Assembly: GCF_002356415.1 (NCBI RefSeq)
Contig: NZ_AP018338.1
Coordinates: forward strand, 1,732,501 to 1,796,500
DNA: 64,000 nucleotides
Origin: Streptococcus oralis subsp. tigurinus
GTDB taxonomy: Bacteria; Bacillota; Bacilli; Lactobacillales; Streptococcaceae
Direction of reading: 5' to 3'
Positions 41,410 to 50,992 of this stretch are shown piece by piece. Both the position numbers and the translations under genes were made by a program. The notes below the pieces were generated by a model, which ran no database searches, was not told the DNA's origin, and saw only the letters and a program-made list of their open reading frames with translations. Each line of letters starts with the position of its first letter. The stretch's first letter is position 1.

Positions 41410-41433
41410 AGACCAGCCCCAAGGCTGGTCTTT
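41408..41433 (+). terminator. malR terminator
   Basis: 11-bp perfect stem AAAGACCAGCC / GGCTGGTCTTT with tetraloop CCAA, starting in the stop codon; can also serve the convergent yitT gene. Confidence 0.85.
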
Positions 41434-41442
41434 TGAGTATGA

Positions 41443-42384
41443 TTAATTGTCTGTTTCTACGAATCGTCCTAGGATGTGGACATTTTCAGATACAGAGACA
41501 AAGGCTGTTGGATCGACCTGTTTCATGATGTGTTTAAAATCATTAAACTCTGCTCGCGTGATAACAGTGATCAAGACTGCTTTTCTCTCATGATTATAGG
41601 TTCCTTCTGCATCGTGGATCATGGTTGCTCCACGGTGCAATTTTTTATGGATTTTTGCGATTACCTTGTCAGGATTATTGGTCACAATCATGGCCTGCAT
41701 TCGTTTTTGCTTTGTAAAGACCGCGTCTGTCACACGGCTCGATACAAAAATGGTAATCATAGAGTAGAGGGCGTATTTCCAACCAAAGGTCAGACCTGCT
41801 ATCAGCATAATCATCCCATTTACCAAGAAAGAAATACTGCCGACATTCTTACCCGTTTTCTTTCGAATGGTGAGACTGACGATATCTGTACCTCCGCTAG
41901 AAATATTGTTACGGAGTGCAAAACCAATCCCCAAGCCCATGACAACACCCCCAAAAAGAGCATTGATGATGGGATCCTCTGTCAAGGTCACAACTGGCAC
42001 AAGCTGGATAAAGAGGGAACTCATGGATACTGTGATAAAGGTAAAGATTGTAAACTTATGCCCAATCTGATACCAAGCCAAAATCATCAACGGAAAATTG
42101 ATGGCATAAAAGGTCAGCGATATCGGAATATAAAAACCAAACCAGTGATTACTCAAAGCAGAGATAATCTGTGCCAAACCCGTCGCACCACTGGAGTAAA
42201 CGTGTCCTGGTTGAAAAAAGAAATTGACTGCTACTGCTGACAGAAAGCCATAAACCAGAGAAGCCGATACTTTCTCATCGTATTTTTCCCGAGAGATACT
42301 TTGTAAAACTCGTAAGATTTTTATCTGATAAGCAAAGCGGCGCAGATAATAGCGCCACCGCTTAATTCGTTTTGCTTGTTTCAT
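41443..42384 (-). CDS. YitT family membrane protein (DUF2179)
   Basis: 313 residues. A basic N-terminus (about 1-40) precedes five or six membrane helices with [17 protein letters not shown] (about 58-74) and [13 protein letters not shown] (about 160-172), then the cytoplasmic DUF2179 domain (about 230-305). Transport or sensory function unknown. Its start overlaps the 3' end of aspS by 23 bp, indicating co-transcription. Confidence 0.88.
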   Translation of the reverse strand: MKQAKRIKRWRYYLRRFAYQIKILRVLQSISREKYDEKVSASLVYGFLSAVAVNFFFQPGHVYSSGATGLAQIISALSNHWFGFYIPISLTFYAINFPLMILAWYQIGHKFTIFTFITVSMSSLFIQLVPVVTLTEDPIINALFGGVVMGLGIGFALRNNISSGGTDIVSLTIRKKTGKNVGSISFLVNGMIMLIAGLTFGWKYALYSMITIFVSSRVTDAVFTKQKRMQAMIVTNNPDKVIAKIHKKLHRGATMIHDAEGTYNHERKAVLITVITRAEFNDFKHIMKQVDPTAFVSVSENVHILGRFVETDN

Positions 42385-44125
42385 CTTCTTCTACTTGTAA
42401 GCTGAGTTCCTCTAGTTGTTTGAGAGCGACTGTTGATGGAGCTTGTGTCATTGGGTCGGTTGCCTTATTGTTCTTAGGAAAGGCAATGACTTCACGAATG
42501 TTTTCTTCTCCTGCTAAGAGCATGACAAAACGGTCAAGACCGATCGCCAAACCACCGTGTGGTGGGAAACCATAGTCCATGGCTTCAAGAAGGAAGCCAA
42601 ACTGATCATTTGCTTCTTCAGCTGAGAAACCAAGAGCCTTGAACATGCGTTCTTGAAGGTCTTTTTGATTGATACGAAGACTACCACCACCAAGTTCATA
42701 ACCGTTCAAGACGATATCGTAAGCAATGGCACGAACCTTAGCCAAATCACCTTCTAGTTCGTGGACTGTCTCTTCCTGTGGAAGAGTGAATGGATGGTGG
42801 GCGCTCATGTAACGACCTTCTTCTTCAGACCATTCAAACATTGGCCAGTCAACCACCCAAAGGAAATTGAATTGATCGTTATCAATCAAGTCAAGCTCTT
42901 TGGCGATACGGCCACGAAGGGCACCTAGTGTTGCATTAGCTACCTCAAGCGTATCCGCCACAAATAGAACTAAATCCTTATCTTCAAGACCAAGTGCTGC
43001 AGTCAATTCTGCTTGGATACCAGTCAAGAATTTGGCAACTGGTCCGTTTAATTCTCCATCAACAACCTTGACCCAAGCAAGACCTTTGGCACCGTACTGC
43101 TTGGCTACTTCGGTCATCTTGTCGATGTCTTTACGTGAGTAGTTATCTGCTGCGCCTTTGACCACAATGGCTTTAACGGCAGGTGCTTCTGAAAAGACTT
43201 TGAAATCAACACCTTTAACCGCTTCTGTCAAGTCCTGAAGCAACATATCAAAACGGGTATCAGGCTTATCAGAACCGTAAAGATCCATCGCATCATCGTA
43301 TTTCATACGAGGAAATGGAAGCGTTACTTCGATGCCTTTGGTTTCTTTCATCACGCGCGCAATCAAGCCTTCTGTGATATCTTGGATCTCTTGCTCCGTA
43401 AGGAAAGACGTTTCCAAGTCGACCTGGGTGAACTCAGGCTGACGGTCACCACGCAAGTCCTCATCACGGAAACATTTGACGATTTGGTAATAGCGGTCGA
43501 AACCAGCATTCATCAAGAGCTGTTTCGTGATTTGTGGGCTCTGAGGAAGAGCGTAGAAATGCCCTTTATTGACACGAGATGGCACCAAATAGTCGCGCGC
43601 CCCTTCTGGCGTTGATTTAGAAAGGAATGGCGTCTCCACATCGATAAACTCCAACTCATCCAAGTAATTACGGATAGAGTGGGTCACCTTGGCACGAAGT
43701 TTGAGATTTTCCAACATCTCTGGACGACGAAGGTCAAGGTAACGGTAACGCAAACGTGTATCGTCATTGGCCTCAATCCCATCTTTAATCTCAAAAGGCG
43801 TTGTTTTAGCTGTATTAAGCACTGTCAAAGCTGTCACGTTCAACTCAACCACACCAGTTGGCAACTTATCATTGGCTTGTTCACGCGCTACGACTTGTCC
43901 AGTCACCTCAATGACAAATTCGCTACGAAGGCTTTCAGCTGTTGCCATAACCTCTGCAGATACTTTTTCAGGGTTGATAACCAACTGCATAATCCCTTCA
44001 CGGTCACGAAGGTCGATAAAGATCAAACCACCCAAGTCACGACGACGGCCAACCCATCCTTTCAAAGTAATTTCTTGTCCGATGTGTTCCTCACGAACAC
44101 GACCAGCATACATACTACGTTTCAT
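42362..44125 (-). CDS. aspS: aspartate--tRNA ligase
   Basis: 587 residues, bacterial-type class IIb synthetase: OB-fold anticodon domain (about 1-105), motif 2 [18 protein letters not shown] (about 217-234), a GAD insertion domain (about 300-410) and motif 3 [15 protein letters not shown] (about 523-537). Ribosome site AGGAGAG. No T-box in the leader. Confidence 0.96.
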   Translation of the reverse strand: MKRSMYAGRVREEHIGQEITLKGWVGRRRDLGGLIFIDLRDREGIMQLVINPEKVSAEVMATAESLRSEFVIEVTGQVVAREQANDKLPTGVVELNVTALTVLNTAKTTPFEIKDGIEANDDTRLRYRYLDLRRPEMLENLKLRAKVTHSIRNYLDELEFIDVETPFLSKSTPEGARDYLVPSRVNKGHFYALPQSPQITKQLLMNAGFDRYYQIVKCFRDEDLRGDRQPEFTQVDLETSFLTEQEIQDITEGLIARVMKETKGIEVTLPFPRMKYDDAMDLYGSDKPDTRFDMLLQDLTEAVKGVDFKVFSEAPAVKAIVVKGAADNYSRKDIDKMTEVAKQYGAKGLAWVKVVDGELNGPVAKFLTGIQAELTAALGLEDKDLVLFVADTLEVANATLGALRGRIAKELDLIDNDQFNFLWVVDWPMFEWSEEEGRYMSAHHPFTLPQEETVHELEGDLAKVRAIAYDIVLNGYELGGGSLRINQKDLQERMFKALGFSAEEANDQFGFLLEAMDYGFPPHGGLAIGLDRFVMLLAGEENIREVIAFPKNNKATDPMTQAPSTVALKQLEELSLQVEEDETSKTN

Positions 44126-44237
44126 GTTTTCTCTCCTCTTTTATTCTGTTACTATTTTACCACAAAAGCGCAGGCTCTTCATGAAAATCAGCAGAAAAGT
44201 TTGATTGTCTTTAGAAATCAAAACGAACAGACAAAAA

Positions 44238-44262
44238 ATCCGATGAAAACGTCATCGGATTC
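44238..44262 (-). terminator. terminator upstream of aspS
   Basis: 10-bp perfect stem AATCCGATGA / TCATCGGATT, followed by TTTTTTG on the minus strand, directly after the 72-residue gene. Confidence 0.85.
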
Positions 44263-44276
44263 TCTGATTATGATTC

Positions 44277-44495
44277 TTAACCTTTTTTACGCTTTTCAGC
44301 AATCTCAGCTGCCTTTTTAGGTAGAACAATCTCCGTAGCATAAGCCGAAGCAAAACGCAAGACACCTGCAATAGACGCAAAGACAACTGCTAGATAGTTG
44401 TAAAAGAAGTCGCCTTTAAAGGCATAGGCAAGTGCCCCGATGATAAAGAAGAGAACGACCGCCTGTATCACTGCTAATAAAATTACTCGTTTCAT
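44277..44495 (-). CDS. small hypothetical membrane protein
   Basis: 72 residues with two hydrophobic helices (about 4-25 and 32-52) and a basic tail (EKRKKG). I do not recognise a defined family. ATG follows AGGAGGTCAC. It starts 17 bp after the CPBP protease stop, probably in the same transcript. Confidence 0.7.
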   Translation of the reverse strand: MKRVILLAVIQAVVLFFIIGALAYAFKGDFFYNYLAVVFASIAGVLRFASAYATEIVLPKKAAEIAEKRKKG

Positions 44496-44512
44496 GTGAC
44501 CTCCTGACTCTA

Positions 44513-45154
44513 TTATAGCATGAGTATCATCAAAAAGCCGATTAAATTATTCAAAGCGTGGAGAGAAATGCTGTAAAGAAGGCCTTTCCTATTGATATAA
44601 GCCAACCCTAAACTAAAACCCAGACTAGCATAGACTAAAAACTGTTGTAAAGTCCCTGGAAAATGAATCAAGGCAAAAAGCACACCTGATACGAGGAGAA
44701 ACAGAGCTGTCTGTTTGCTGTTGTTCTGCTTAGGAAAGAGATAGCGCGCCAGCATCCCTCTAAAGATGAGTTCTTCCGTCAGAGGAGCAAAGACTACCAC
44801 CATAAAGAAACCAAATACAGGCTGAGCAACTGTCAATTGTGATACGATTTGTTGATTGACCGACGGATCATCTGGCAAAAAGAACTGTGCTGTAATCGCC
44901 ACTAGCAAAACCAGAGTAGGCAACCAGATATAACGATTAAAAACCGTCGTCTGGATGCTAACCTTTTCTGTCTGATACCATCTGTAAACTCCATAAACAT
45001 AGGCCCCTGACAGGACGATATAAAGTGGCAAAACTTCAAAGATTGAAGCCCCTAGTCCAAGAGCTGACAGAGCCATACTCTGAACCAGACCATAACCAAA
45101 GAAAAAGGATAGAACAGCTAGAAGAAACCAGCCAATATTTTTAAGTATTTTCAT
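44513..45154 (-). CDS. CPBP family intramembrane metalloprotease
   Basis: 213 residues, about six helices. The Abi/CAAX-protease motifs are present: EELIFRGMLAR (EExxxR, about 131-141), FALIHFPG (FxxxH, about 161-168) and SLHALNN near the end. In lactic acid bacteria such proteins are often linked to bacteriocin self-immunity or peptide processing; no bacteriocin gene is evident nearby. ATG follows TAGGAGATCTTT. Confidence 0.88.
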   Translation of the reverse strand: MKILKNIGWFLLAVLSFFFGYGLVQSMALSALGLGASIFEVLPLYIVLSGAYVYGVYRWYQTEKVSIQTTVFNRYIWLPTLVLLVAITAQFFLPDDPSVNQQIVSQLTVAQPVFGFFMVVVFAPLTEELIFRGMLARYLFPKQNNSKQTALFLLVSGVLFALIHFPGTLQQFLVYASLGFSLGLAYINRKGLLYSISLHALNNLIGFLMILML

Positions 45155-45163
45155 AAAGATCTC

Positions 45164-45319
45164 CTATTTGAAATGAAGACTTAGCATTGTTATTCGCATC
45201 ATTTTGATAAAAATGTGGAATACAGTAGCAACTAAAAGGGCTAATAAGCGAATTCCTCTTGCAAAAATGGAAACAATAGTAATGGTTTTATAAAGATATT
45301 TTTGAGTAAGCAAGAGCAA
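45164..45319 (-). CDS. possible 51-residue membrane peptide with TTG start
   Basis: An open frame runs from a stop at 45367 to TAG at 45164 and encodes a hydrophobic, basic peptide (segments TITIVSIFARGIRLLALLVA and VFHIFIKMMRI). There is no ATG near its beginning, but TTG at 45319 has AGGA six bases upstream. It ends 9 bp before the CPBP protease start. It may be a real small gene, or the remnant of one. Confidence 0.3.
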   Translation of the reverse strand: MLLLTQKYLYKTITIVSIFARGIRLLALLVATVFHIFIKMMRITMLSLHFK

Positions 45320-45374
45320 TGTTAATCCTAGAAAAAGTGGGTTAGGAATAAGTTCCTGACCAATTTATCTGTCA

Positions 45375-46655
45375 TTAAAAGCCTAATTTTTCAAAGATTT
45401 CTGAGAAGTTTTGGCTAATAGCATCAAGTGACACTTGAACTTCTTCTCGAGTTTGGTTGTTCTTAACCGTCACTTGTCCGCTTTCAACTTCACTCTCGCC
45501 TAGAGTAATGAGAGTCTTAGCCGCAAAGACATCGGCGGACTTGAACTGAGCTTTGAGCTTCCGGTTAAGGTAGTCACGCTCTGCTTTGAATCCTTGTTGG
45601 CGAAGGGCTTGTACCAATTCCAAGGCCTTAACATTTGCGCCTTCTCCCAAGACTGCGATATAGACATCTAGAGCGTTTTCGATAGGGAGGGCCACACCTT
45701 GCTTTTCAAGGATAAGAAGCAGACGCTCTACACCAAGTCCAAAGCCAAAGCCTGCAGTTTCAGGACCACCAAAGTAGGCAACCAAACCATCGTAACGACC
45801 ACCCGCACAGACTGTCAAATCATTGCCCTCAATCTCAGTGATAAACTCGAAAATGGTGTGGTTGTAGTAGTCCAAACCACGTACCATATTGGTATCGATG
45901 AGATAGTCTACACCCAGATTTTCCAACATCTGACGGACGGCATCAAAATGAGCTTGGCTTTCTTCATCAAGGAAATCCAAGATAGACGGTGCATTTTCTA
46001 CTGCCACCTTGTCTTCTTTTTCCTTAGAGTCCAAGACACGGAGAGGATTTTCCTCCAAACGACGTTGGCTATCCTTAGACAAGGTCTCCTTGAGCGGTGT
46101 CAAATAATCAATCAAGGCTTGACGGTAAGCCGCACGACTCTCAGGATTTCCAAGAGTGTTAAGATGCAATTTGACACCTTGGATGCCGATTTCTTTCAAG
46201 AAATGAGCTGCCATAGCGATTGTTTCCACATCGGTAGCTGGATTGCTAGAGCCAAAACACTCGACACCAATCTGGTGGAACTGGCGTAAACGACCTGCTT
46301 GTGGACGCTCATAACGGAACATAGGGCCCATATAGTAGAACTTACTTGGCTTTTGCACTTCTGGGGCGAAGAGTTTATTTTCCACATAGGAACGGACAAC
46401 AGGCGCAGTTCCTTCTGGACGGAGGGTAATATGGCGGTCACCCTTGTCATAAAAATCGTACATTTCCTTGGTTACGATATCCGTTGTATCTCCGACAGAG
46501 CGGCTGATGACCTCGTAATGCTCAAAAATAGGCGTGCGCACTTCCGCATAGTTATAGCGCTTGAAAATTTCACGGGCAAAGCCCTCAACGTACTGCCACT
46601 TAGCAGACTCAGCAGGTAAAATATCCTGCGTTCCTTTTGGTTTTTGTAATTTCAT
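45375..46655 (-). CDS. hisS: histidine--tRNA ligase
   Basis: 426 residues, class II synthetase. N-terminal PKGTQDILP (about 5-13), motif 2 [19 protein letters not shown] (about 112-130), the His-specific [13 protein letters not shown] (about 258-270) and [14 protein letters not shown] (about 281-294), then a C-terminal anticodon-binding domain (about 330-420). Full length for the family. Confidence 0.96.
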   Translation of the reverse strand: MKLQKPKGTQDILPAESAKWQYVEGFAREIFKRYNYAEVRTPIFEHYEVISRSVGDTTDIVTKEMYDFYDKGDRHITLRPEGTAPVVRSYVENKLFAPEVQKPSKFYYMGPMFRYERPQAGRLRQFHQIGVECFGSSNPATDVETIAMAAHFLKEIGIQGVKLHLNTLGNPESRAAYRQALIDYLTPLKETLSKDSQRRLEENPLRVLDSKEKEDKVAVENAPSILDFLDEESQAHFDAVRQMLENLGVDYLIDTNMVRGLDYYNHTIFEFITEIEGNDLTVCAGGRYDGLVAYFGGPETAGFGFGLGVERLLLILEKQGVALPIENALDVYIAVLGEGANVKALELVQALRQQGFKAERDYLNRKLKAQFKSADVFAAKTLITLGESEVESGQVTVKNNQTREEVQVSLDAISQNFSEIFEKLGF

Positions 46656-46731
46656 AGGGTATCCTCTTTAAACTTAATAGTCTTATTTTACCATAAATAG
46701 AGGGATTAAAACAGTGAGAAAAAATTAGGAT

Positions 46732-47979
46732 TCAAATATCATTTTTGAGATTAAGACTTGTCAAAAGGATAGCCAGCAAAGAAAGACCAACAAATAAGAT
46801 CCAAGTCAACTGCATATTCCATACGGCTACAAGTGAAAAACAGGCTGTTCCCACAGGTATGGATAAGGTAAACAATAGACCTAAAAAATTACTTGTGCGA
46901 GCTAGAACCTCTGAAGCTAGATTTTTCATGAGCATGGCACTAATCTTTGGTTGAACTTTACCAGACACATACAGAGTTAGAAAGAGGAATAGCAAACCAA
47001 GCACGACTTGATTGAATACATTCGCCAGACCAACTAAACTAAGTCCTACGGTCGCCCACATCATCAATCTAGGCAGGGACTGCTTCCCAAAATAATCATT
47101 GCCTGTAAGGCTACTGACGATAAGTGCTAATAAAATACAGGATTGCTCGATAAATAACGCCTCTGTGTAAGAAAAGTTTAAAAGAGAATGGTTCAAAAAG
47201 AAGATATTATAAATGCCTCCCAAAGCACCACCCAAGGCATTGATAAGCAAGACAGCAAAGAGCATAAAACCAAAGTTTTTCTGTCCACTTTTAAGAAAAA
47301 CGAGGCGTAAATTTCGATAAATCGTTAGAAATTGGTCTTTGATAGAAAGCTTCTCATTTTTTAGGATTTCACCATCAGCAGATGAAATCGACAGGCTTAA
47401 TTTGCTTTTTCCTAAAAAGAGAATAGCCGCTGATACTAGGAAAAAACAGGCATTGATTCCCGCAACGAGAGAAAAATTATTGATCGATAGCCCTAAGAGC
47501 CAGACTCCGAAAGCTTGACCACCAATAGCTGAAATATAGGTGATAAACTGGGAAAAAGAATAAGCCTCCATCAAATCATTTTCAGCTACCTTTTCCTTAA
47601 TAAGAGGCATGCGCAAACCACCAGCAAAATCACTGATGATATCACTAATGACATTGATTAAACACAGGCTAGAAAAGGCAAATAAACTAGCTTGCTGAAC
47701 AACTAAAGCTACTAGAAAAAATAAAACTGCCTGAAACAAACCGCTGTAGACCATCCATTTGACCTTGTCCCTCGTGTAATCTGCCCGAATCCCTACAAAA
47801 ACTGTAAAGAGAGTCGGAAGAATCATCACAATATTTGCTACAGCAACCGCAAAAGATGCTTGTGGCAAGGTCGATGCATAGACGATAAATACCAGGTTAA
47901 AAATCGAAGCACCAAAAGCATTGAAGAATCGTGACAAAGTCAACAGTCGATAAGCTTGATTTCTAAACAATAATTTCAT
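46732..47979 (-). CDS. MFS transporter
   Basis: 415 residues with 12 predicted helices. The loop between helices 2 and 3 carries GIRADYTRDKVKW, a variant of the MFS motif A. This is the drug/small-molecule efflux-like type; substrate unknown. ATG follows GAAGGGAGA, with a TATACT -10 about 65 nt upstream. Confidence 0.82.
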   Translation of the reverse strand: MKLLFRNQAYRLLTLSRFFNAFGASIFNLVFIVYASTLPQASFAVAVANIVMILPTLFTVFVGIRADYTRDKVKWMVYSGLFQAVLFFLVALVVQQASLFAFSSLCLINVISDIISDFAGGLRMPLIKEKVAENDLMEAYSFSQFITYISAIGGQAFGVWLLGLSINNFSLVAGINACFFLVSAAILFLGKSKLSLSISSADGEILKNEKLSIKDQFLTIYRNLRLVFLKSGQKNFGFMLFAVLLINALGGALGGIYNIFFLNHSLLNFSYTEALFIEQSCILLALIVSSLTGNDYFGKQSLPRLMMWATVGLSLVGLANVFNQVVLGLLFLFLTLYVSGKVQPKISAMLMKNLASEVLARTSNFLGLLFTLSIPVGTACFSLVAVWNMQLTWILFVGLSLLAILLTSLNLKNDI

Positions 47980-48090
47980 AGAAAATCTCCCTTCTTGCTC
48001 TAAGTTCTATATGAAGTATGACTACAGTATAGCACTTATGAATTAGCGAAAAAATTTTTTGAATATATGCAACACACAAAATAAGAAAAA

Positions 48091-48140
48091 AGCGATAGAA
48101 CTCCTTTAATGACCTGAAAGAGGTCTGGAGTTCTATCGCT
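48091..48140 (-). terminator. long hairpin terminator of the second MFS gene
   Basis: 14-bp perfect stem AGCGATAGAACTCC / GGAGTTCTATCGCT enclosing a smaller GACCT/AGGTC stem, followed on the minus strand by TTTTTTCTTATTTT. Confidence 0.8.
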
Positions 48141-48197
48141 TCAAATTTTAAATCATACTTCTTTAGTAATAAAAAATGAATCTTATCTAAATATAGA

Positions 48198-49469
48198 TTA
48201 CTCTAATCTTAGTATTCTAAAAATTTTAGGTAACATTATAGTTATATATATTAGGAGGGTTACTCCCCCAAATATGAATATCAACCCTCCATTCACTTCT
48301 TTTTGAAAAAGATAAGTGAATACTATGGTACCTATCGGCATGATAGATGTATTTAGTGTAAATAAAGTACTCATTACTCTGCCTAAAAATTTTGTTTCGA
48401 TGGTACTTTGAAGGTAAGTCATCACAATAATATTTAAAACAACAAGAGTAAACGCTATGATTCCCATAAATATACTACCAAGAAAAGAAATAATAATTTG
48501 AGAGTTAGTTGATGCAAATGTGATGCCTAAACCAATAATAGCCATAGTTAAGAGAACAAGTGGCATGGTTATCTTACTCGAGAGTAAGATGTTGTTTTCT
48601 TTCTTATCTGGCAATAGTGACATTGAAATACTGGCTAAAAGCATTCCTACTGCGGCCATAGTTTCAAGCATCCCTACTGTCGAGTTATCTAACAGAAGTT
48701 GCTCTTTTAATACAAAGGGCACCCCAATACTGATAGATGTGTAGAAAAAATTGAGGATAACACTTACAAGAATAATGTATTTTACAATTTGATTTTCTTT
48801 AAGAAATTGAATGATTTCTTTGATTCCATGCAGAGGATTTTCACAATTCGTAGCCTTGTTCTCTTGCTCGTTATATTCATAGTAAAATTTCATACTAAGT
48901 AGAACTCCTAAAGAGAGGAGGTTTGCAAAGATTTCAATTAGAATAAAACCTGCAAAACCTAACCAACCATAAAAAATGACTCCAATAGCTGGAGAAAGCA
49001 TGGTTGCAATTGCAATGGCAGTCTGTGTAACAGAACTTAATCTTTGAATTTTTTTATCATTTACTAATTCATGAATTGAGGCTGAATAACAAGTATCACT
49101 TATATTTACTGTAATAGAGTGAAGTATTACAAACGGAATTACTAGGTATAAAATACTCGAAGAATCCATAAGAAAATAAAAAGCATAGAACAAAAGAAAG
49201 GTAAAAATTCTAAAGATGAAATTATATATCAAAATTTTCTTGTGTGGGTATCTATCTACTAGATTACCAATGGGAACTAAGAAAATCAAACTGACTAAAG
49301 GATAAATAATCATATTAATCCCAAAACTCATTGCAGATTTTGTTTGATCCAGTAGCATCAAACCTAAAGCAAAATTGAAAGATTTCCCGCTCAAAGAGCC
49401 AATGAAATTGCTAATAAAATCTTTTATAATTTGCTTATTTGAGATACGGTCACTAATTATATTTTTCAT
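48198..49469 (-). CDS. MFS transporter next to an Rgg-type regulator
   Basis: 423 residues, 12 helices, motif A form GNLVDRYPHKKIL (about 63-75). It differs from the neighbouring MFS gene in composition: very AT-rich with many Ile/Asn codons, suggesting horizontal origin. It starts 33 bp after the rgg reading frame ends, on the same strand, so it is probably the target of that regulator and may export a peptide or drug. Confidence 0.82.
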   Translation of the reverse strand: MKNIISDRISNKQIIKDFISNFIGSLSGKSFNFALGLMLLDQTKSAMSFGINMIIYPLVSLIFLVPIGNLVDRYPHKKILIYNFIFRIFTFLLFYAFYFLMDSSSILYLVIPFVILHSITVNISDTCYSASIHELVNDKKIQRLSSVTQTAIAIATMLSPAIGVIFYGWLGFAGFILIEIFANLLSLGVLLSMKFYYEYNEQENKATNCENPLHGIKEIIQFLKENQIVKYIILVSVILNFFYTSISIGVPFVLKEQLLLDNSTVGMLETMAAVGMLLASISMSLLPDKKENNILLSSKITMPLVLLTMAIIGLGITFASTNSQIIISFLGSIFMGIIAFTLVVLNIIVMTYLQSTIETKFLGRVMSTLFTLNTSIMPIGTIVFTYLFQKEVNGGLIFIFGGVTLLIYITIMLPKIFRILRLE

Positions 49470-49502
49470 TTACATTCTCCCCTCTTCTTAATTTACAGAT
49501 AT

Positions 49503-50353
49503 TCAACAATCAGTCGTTTTTCTATAGTATTCGGCAGATTTGTTACAGCCAAGCATCTCAAAAATACGGACAGCATCTTCCATCTTTTTTTGTCCTTCCT
49601 TGACTCTGCCTTGCTTGCTATCAAGGAGACCTTCCGCCCACAAATAGACAATTCGGAAATAGGTTTCATTTTCCTTGTAGAAATGCTCTTCTATGACATC
49701 TTTAAAATAATAGGCATTGGTAAATTCTTCACACTCAATACTAGCTAAAAACCATTCAATAGCATCGTATGAAAAAGGTTTCGGTTCCCCTTCGTCTCCA
49801 TTAGAAAATCGGATTTGCGTACCATCTCTCTAACATACCTAGTGAAAAGAGAAACAGATAAGAGAGGTGAACTGACTGAGAACAAATTGAGTTCATAGTT
49901 TCCCCAAATCTCGGTCGAAAACAGATAATCATGAAGGACTTTTCCTTCCTCTGCTGTTAACTCTACCCTTTCATCCATGCTCTTCATATAAGACTTGATA
50001 ATAATGGCATTTAGAATATGTTTCTGTTTGTTTTGAGAATGGGTTTGCTTTTGATACTCCTTACGATACAAGTCTTCAAGAGGTGCTATATTCTTTGGAT
50101 CCAAGACATCTATGATTTCTTTTCTCAACTCAGAATCTGTATCATAGTGAAAACCTCTAGCCAAAAAGAGGATTTCCTCCACACTGGCAGATATATTTTC
50201 TAGGGCAAATAGAAACTTTTCTACCGAAAGCTCACTCTGACCTGTTTCAAAGCGAGACAACATAGACGGCGAAAATTGTCCTCCAGTTGCTTGTCTCAGC
50301 GAGATATTTCTTGACTCTCGTAATTGTCTAAAGACTTTTCCAATCTGCTCCAT
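49503..50353 (-). pseudogene. Rgg-family transcriptional regulator, frameshifted
   Basis: The first 202 codons encode a typical Rgg: N-terminal XRE helix-turn-helix (QLRESRNISLRQATGGQFSPSMLSRFETG, in parts about 9-37) and the start of the peptide-binding TPR domain. The frame ends early at 49745, but the shifted frame continues SNGDEGEPKPFSYDAIEWF and runs to TGA at 49503, encoding the rest of the TPR domain (ENETYFRIVYLWAEGLLDSK). A single frameshift near 49790-49815 therefore splits the gene. The loss would remove peptide sensing unless it is a sequencing error. Confidence 0.75.
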
Positions 50354-50392
50354 AGGCTTCCCCTTGATTCAGTATTTTCTTCATTTTATCAT

Positions 50393-50407
50393 ATTTTTCA
50401 GAAAATT
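50393..50407. promoter_or_regulatory. CodY-box-like site upstream of rgg and sufT-like gene
   Basis: ATTTTTCAGAAAATT matches AATTTTCWGAAAATT at 14 of 15 positions, in the divergent gap between rgg and the DUF59 gene. Confidence 0.6.
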
Positions 50408-50476
50408 CATCAAAAACTTGCCAAATTGTCAGAATTATGAGAAAATAGAGGATATTTATCAGGTGGAGGGACTGTT

Positions 50477-50818
50477 ATGAGAGACGATATCAAAATCAAT
50501 GACCGCGCTTTGGCCTTACAAGACCAAATTATCGAAAAACTAGAGAAGGTTTTTGATACAGATGTGGAATTGGATGTTTACAATCTAGGATTGATTTATG
50601 AAATCAATCTGGACGAAACGGGTCTCTGCAAGATTGTCATGACCTTCACTGATACTGCCTGTGATTGCGCCGAAAGCCTGCCTATCGAAATCGTCGCAGG
50701 TCTGAAACAAATCGAGGGTATCGAAGATGTCAAGGTTGAAGTTACCTGGTCGCCTGCCTGGAAGATCACACGAATCAGTCGCTACGGCCGTATTGCCCTT
50801 GGACTGCCACCTCGTTAA
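50477..50818 (+). CDS. MIP18/DUF59 family iron-sulfur assembly factor (SufT-like)
   Basis: 113 residues with the DUF59 core VYNLGLIYEI (about 35-44), MTFTDTACDCAESLP (about 55-69, with the conserved Cys) and VEVTWSPAWKITRIS (about 87-101). Family members help mature Fe-S proteins. It faces ilvD, which needs an Fe-S cluster. The ATG follows GGTGGAGGGACTGTT. Confidence 0.85.
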   Translation: MRDDIKINDRALALQDQIIEKLEKVFDTDVELDVYNLGLIYEINLDETGLCKIVMTFTDTACDCAESLPIEIVAGLKQIEGIEDVKVEVTWSPAWKITRISRYGRIALGLPPR

Positions 50819-50932
50819 TACTCTTCAAAAATCTCTTCAAACCACGTCAGCTTTATCTCCAACCTCAAAGCTGTGCTTTGAGCAACCTGCGCCTAGCTTT
50901 TTAGTTTGCTCTTTGATTTTTATTGAGTATAA
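50818..50932. repeat. BOX element (boxA-boxC type)
   Basis: Begins ATACTCTTCAAAAATCTCTT and ends CTTTGATTTTTATTGAGTAT, the known termini of pneumococcal BOX repeats (boxA AAACCACGTCAGC segment, boxC AGCTTTTTAGTTTGCTC segment). At about 115 bp no boxB copy fits. It abuts the sufT-like stop codon and precedes the ilvD terminator. Confidence 0.8.
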
Positions 50933-50959
50933 GTAGGCAAATCACTTTTGAAGATGAAA

Positions 50960-50987
50960 AAAAGCAAGCCGAAGTTGGCTTGCTTTT
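50960..50987 (-). terminator. ilvD terminator
   Basis: 11-bp perfect stem AAAAGCAAGCC / GGCTTGCTTTT with a 6-nt loop; T-rich on the minus strand. Confidence 0.85.
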
Positions 50988-50992
50988 CTTGT

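Noticed and set aside
41476-42240. 254-codon plus-strand frame opposite yitT
   Set aside because: Shadow of a well-supported membrane protein gene; Cys/His/Asp-rich composition typical of antisense frames.
43679-44320. 213-codon plus-strand frame opposite aspS
   Set aside because: Antisense to a conserved synthetase and lacks a ribosome site.
42362-46655. T-box riboswitches before aspS or hisS
   Set aside because: The leaders are short and show no T-box consensus TGGNACCGCG-like sequence.
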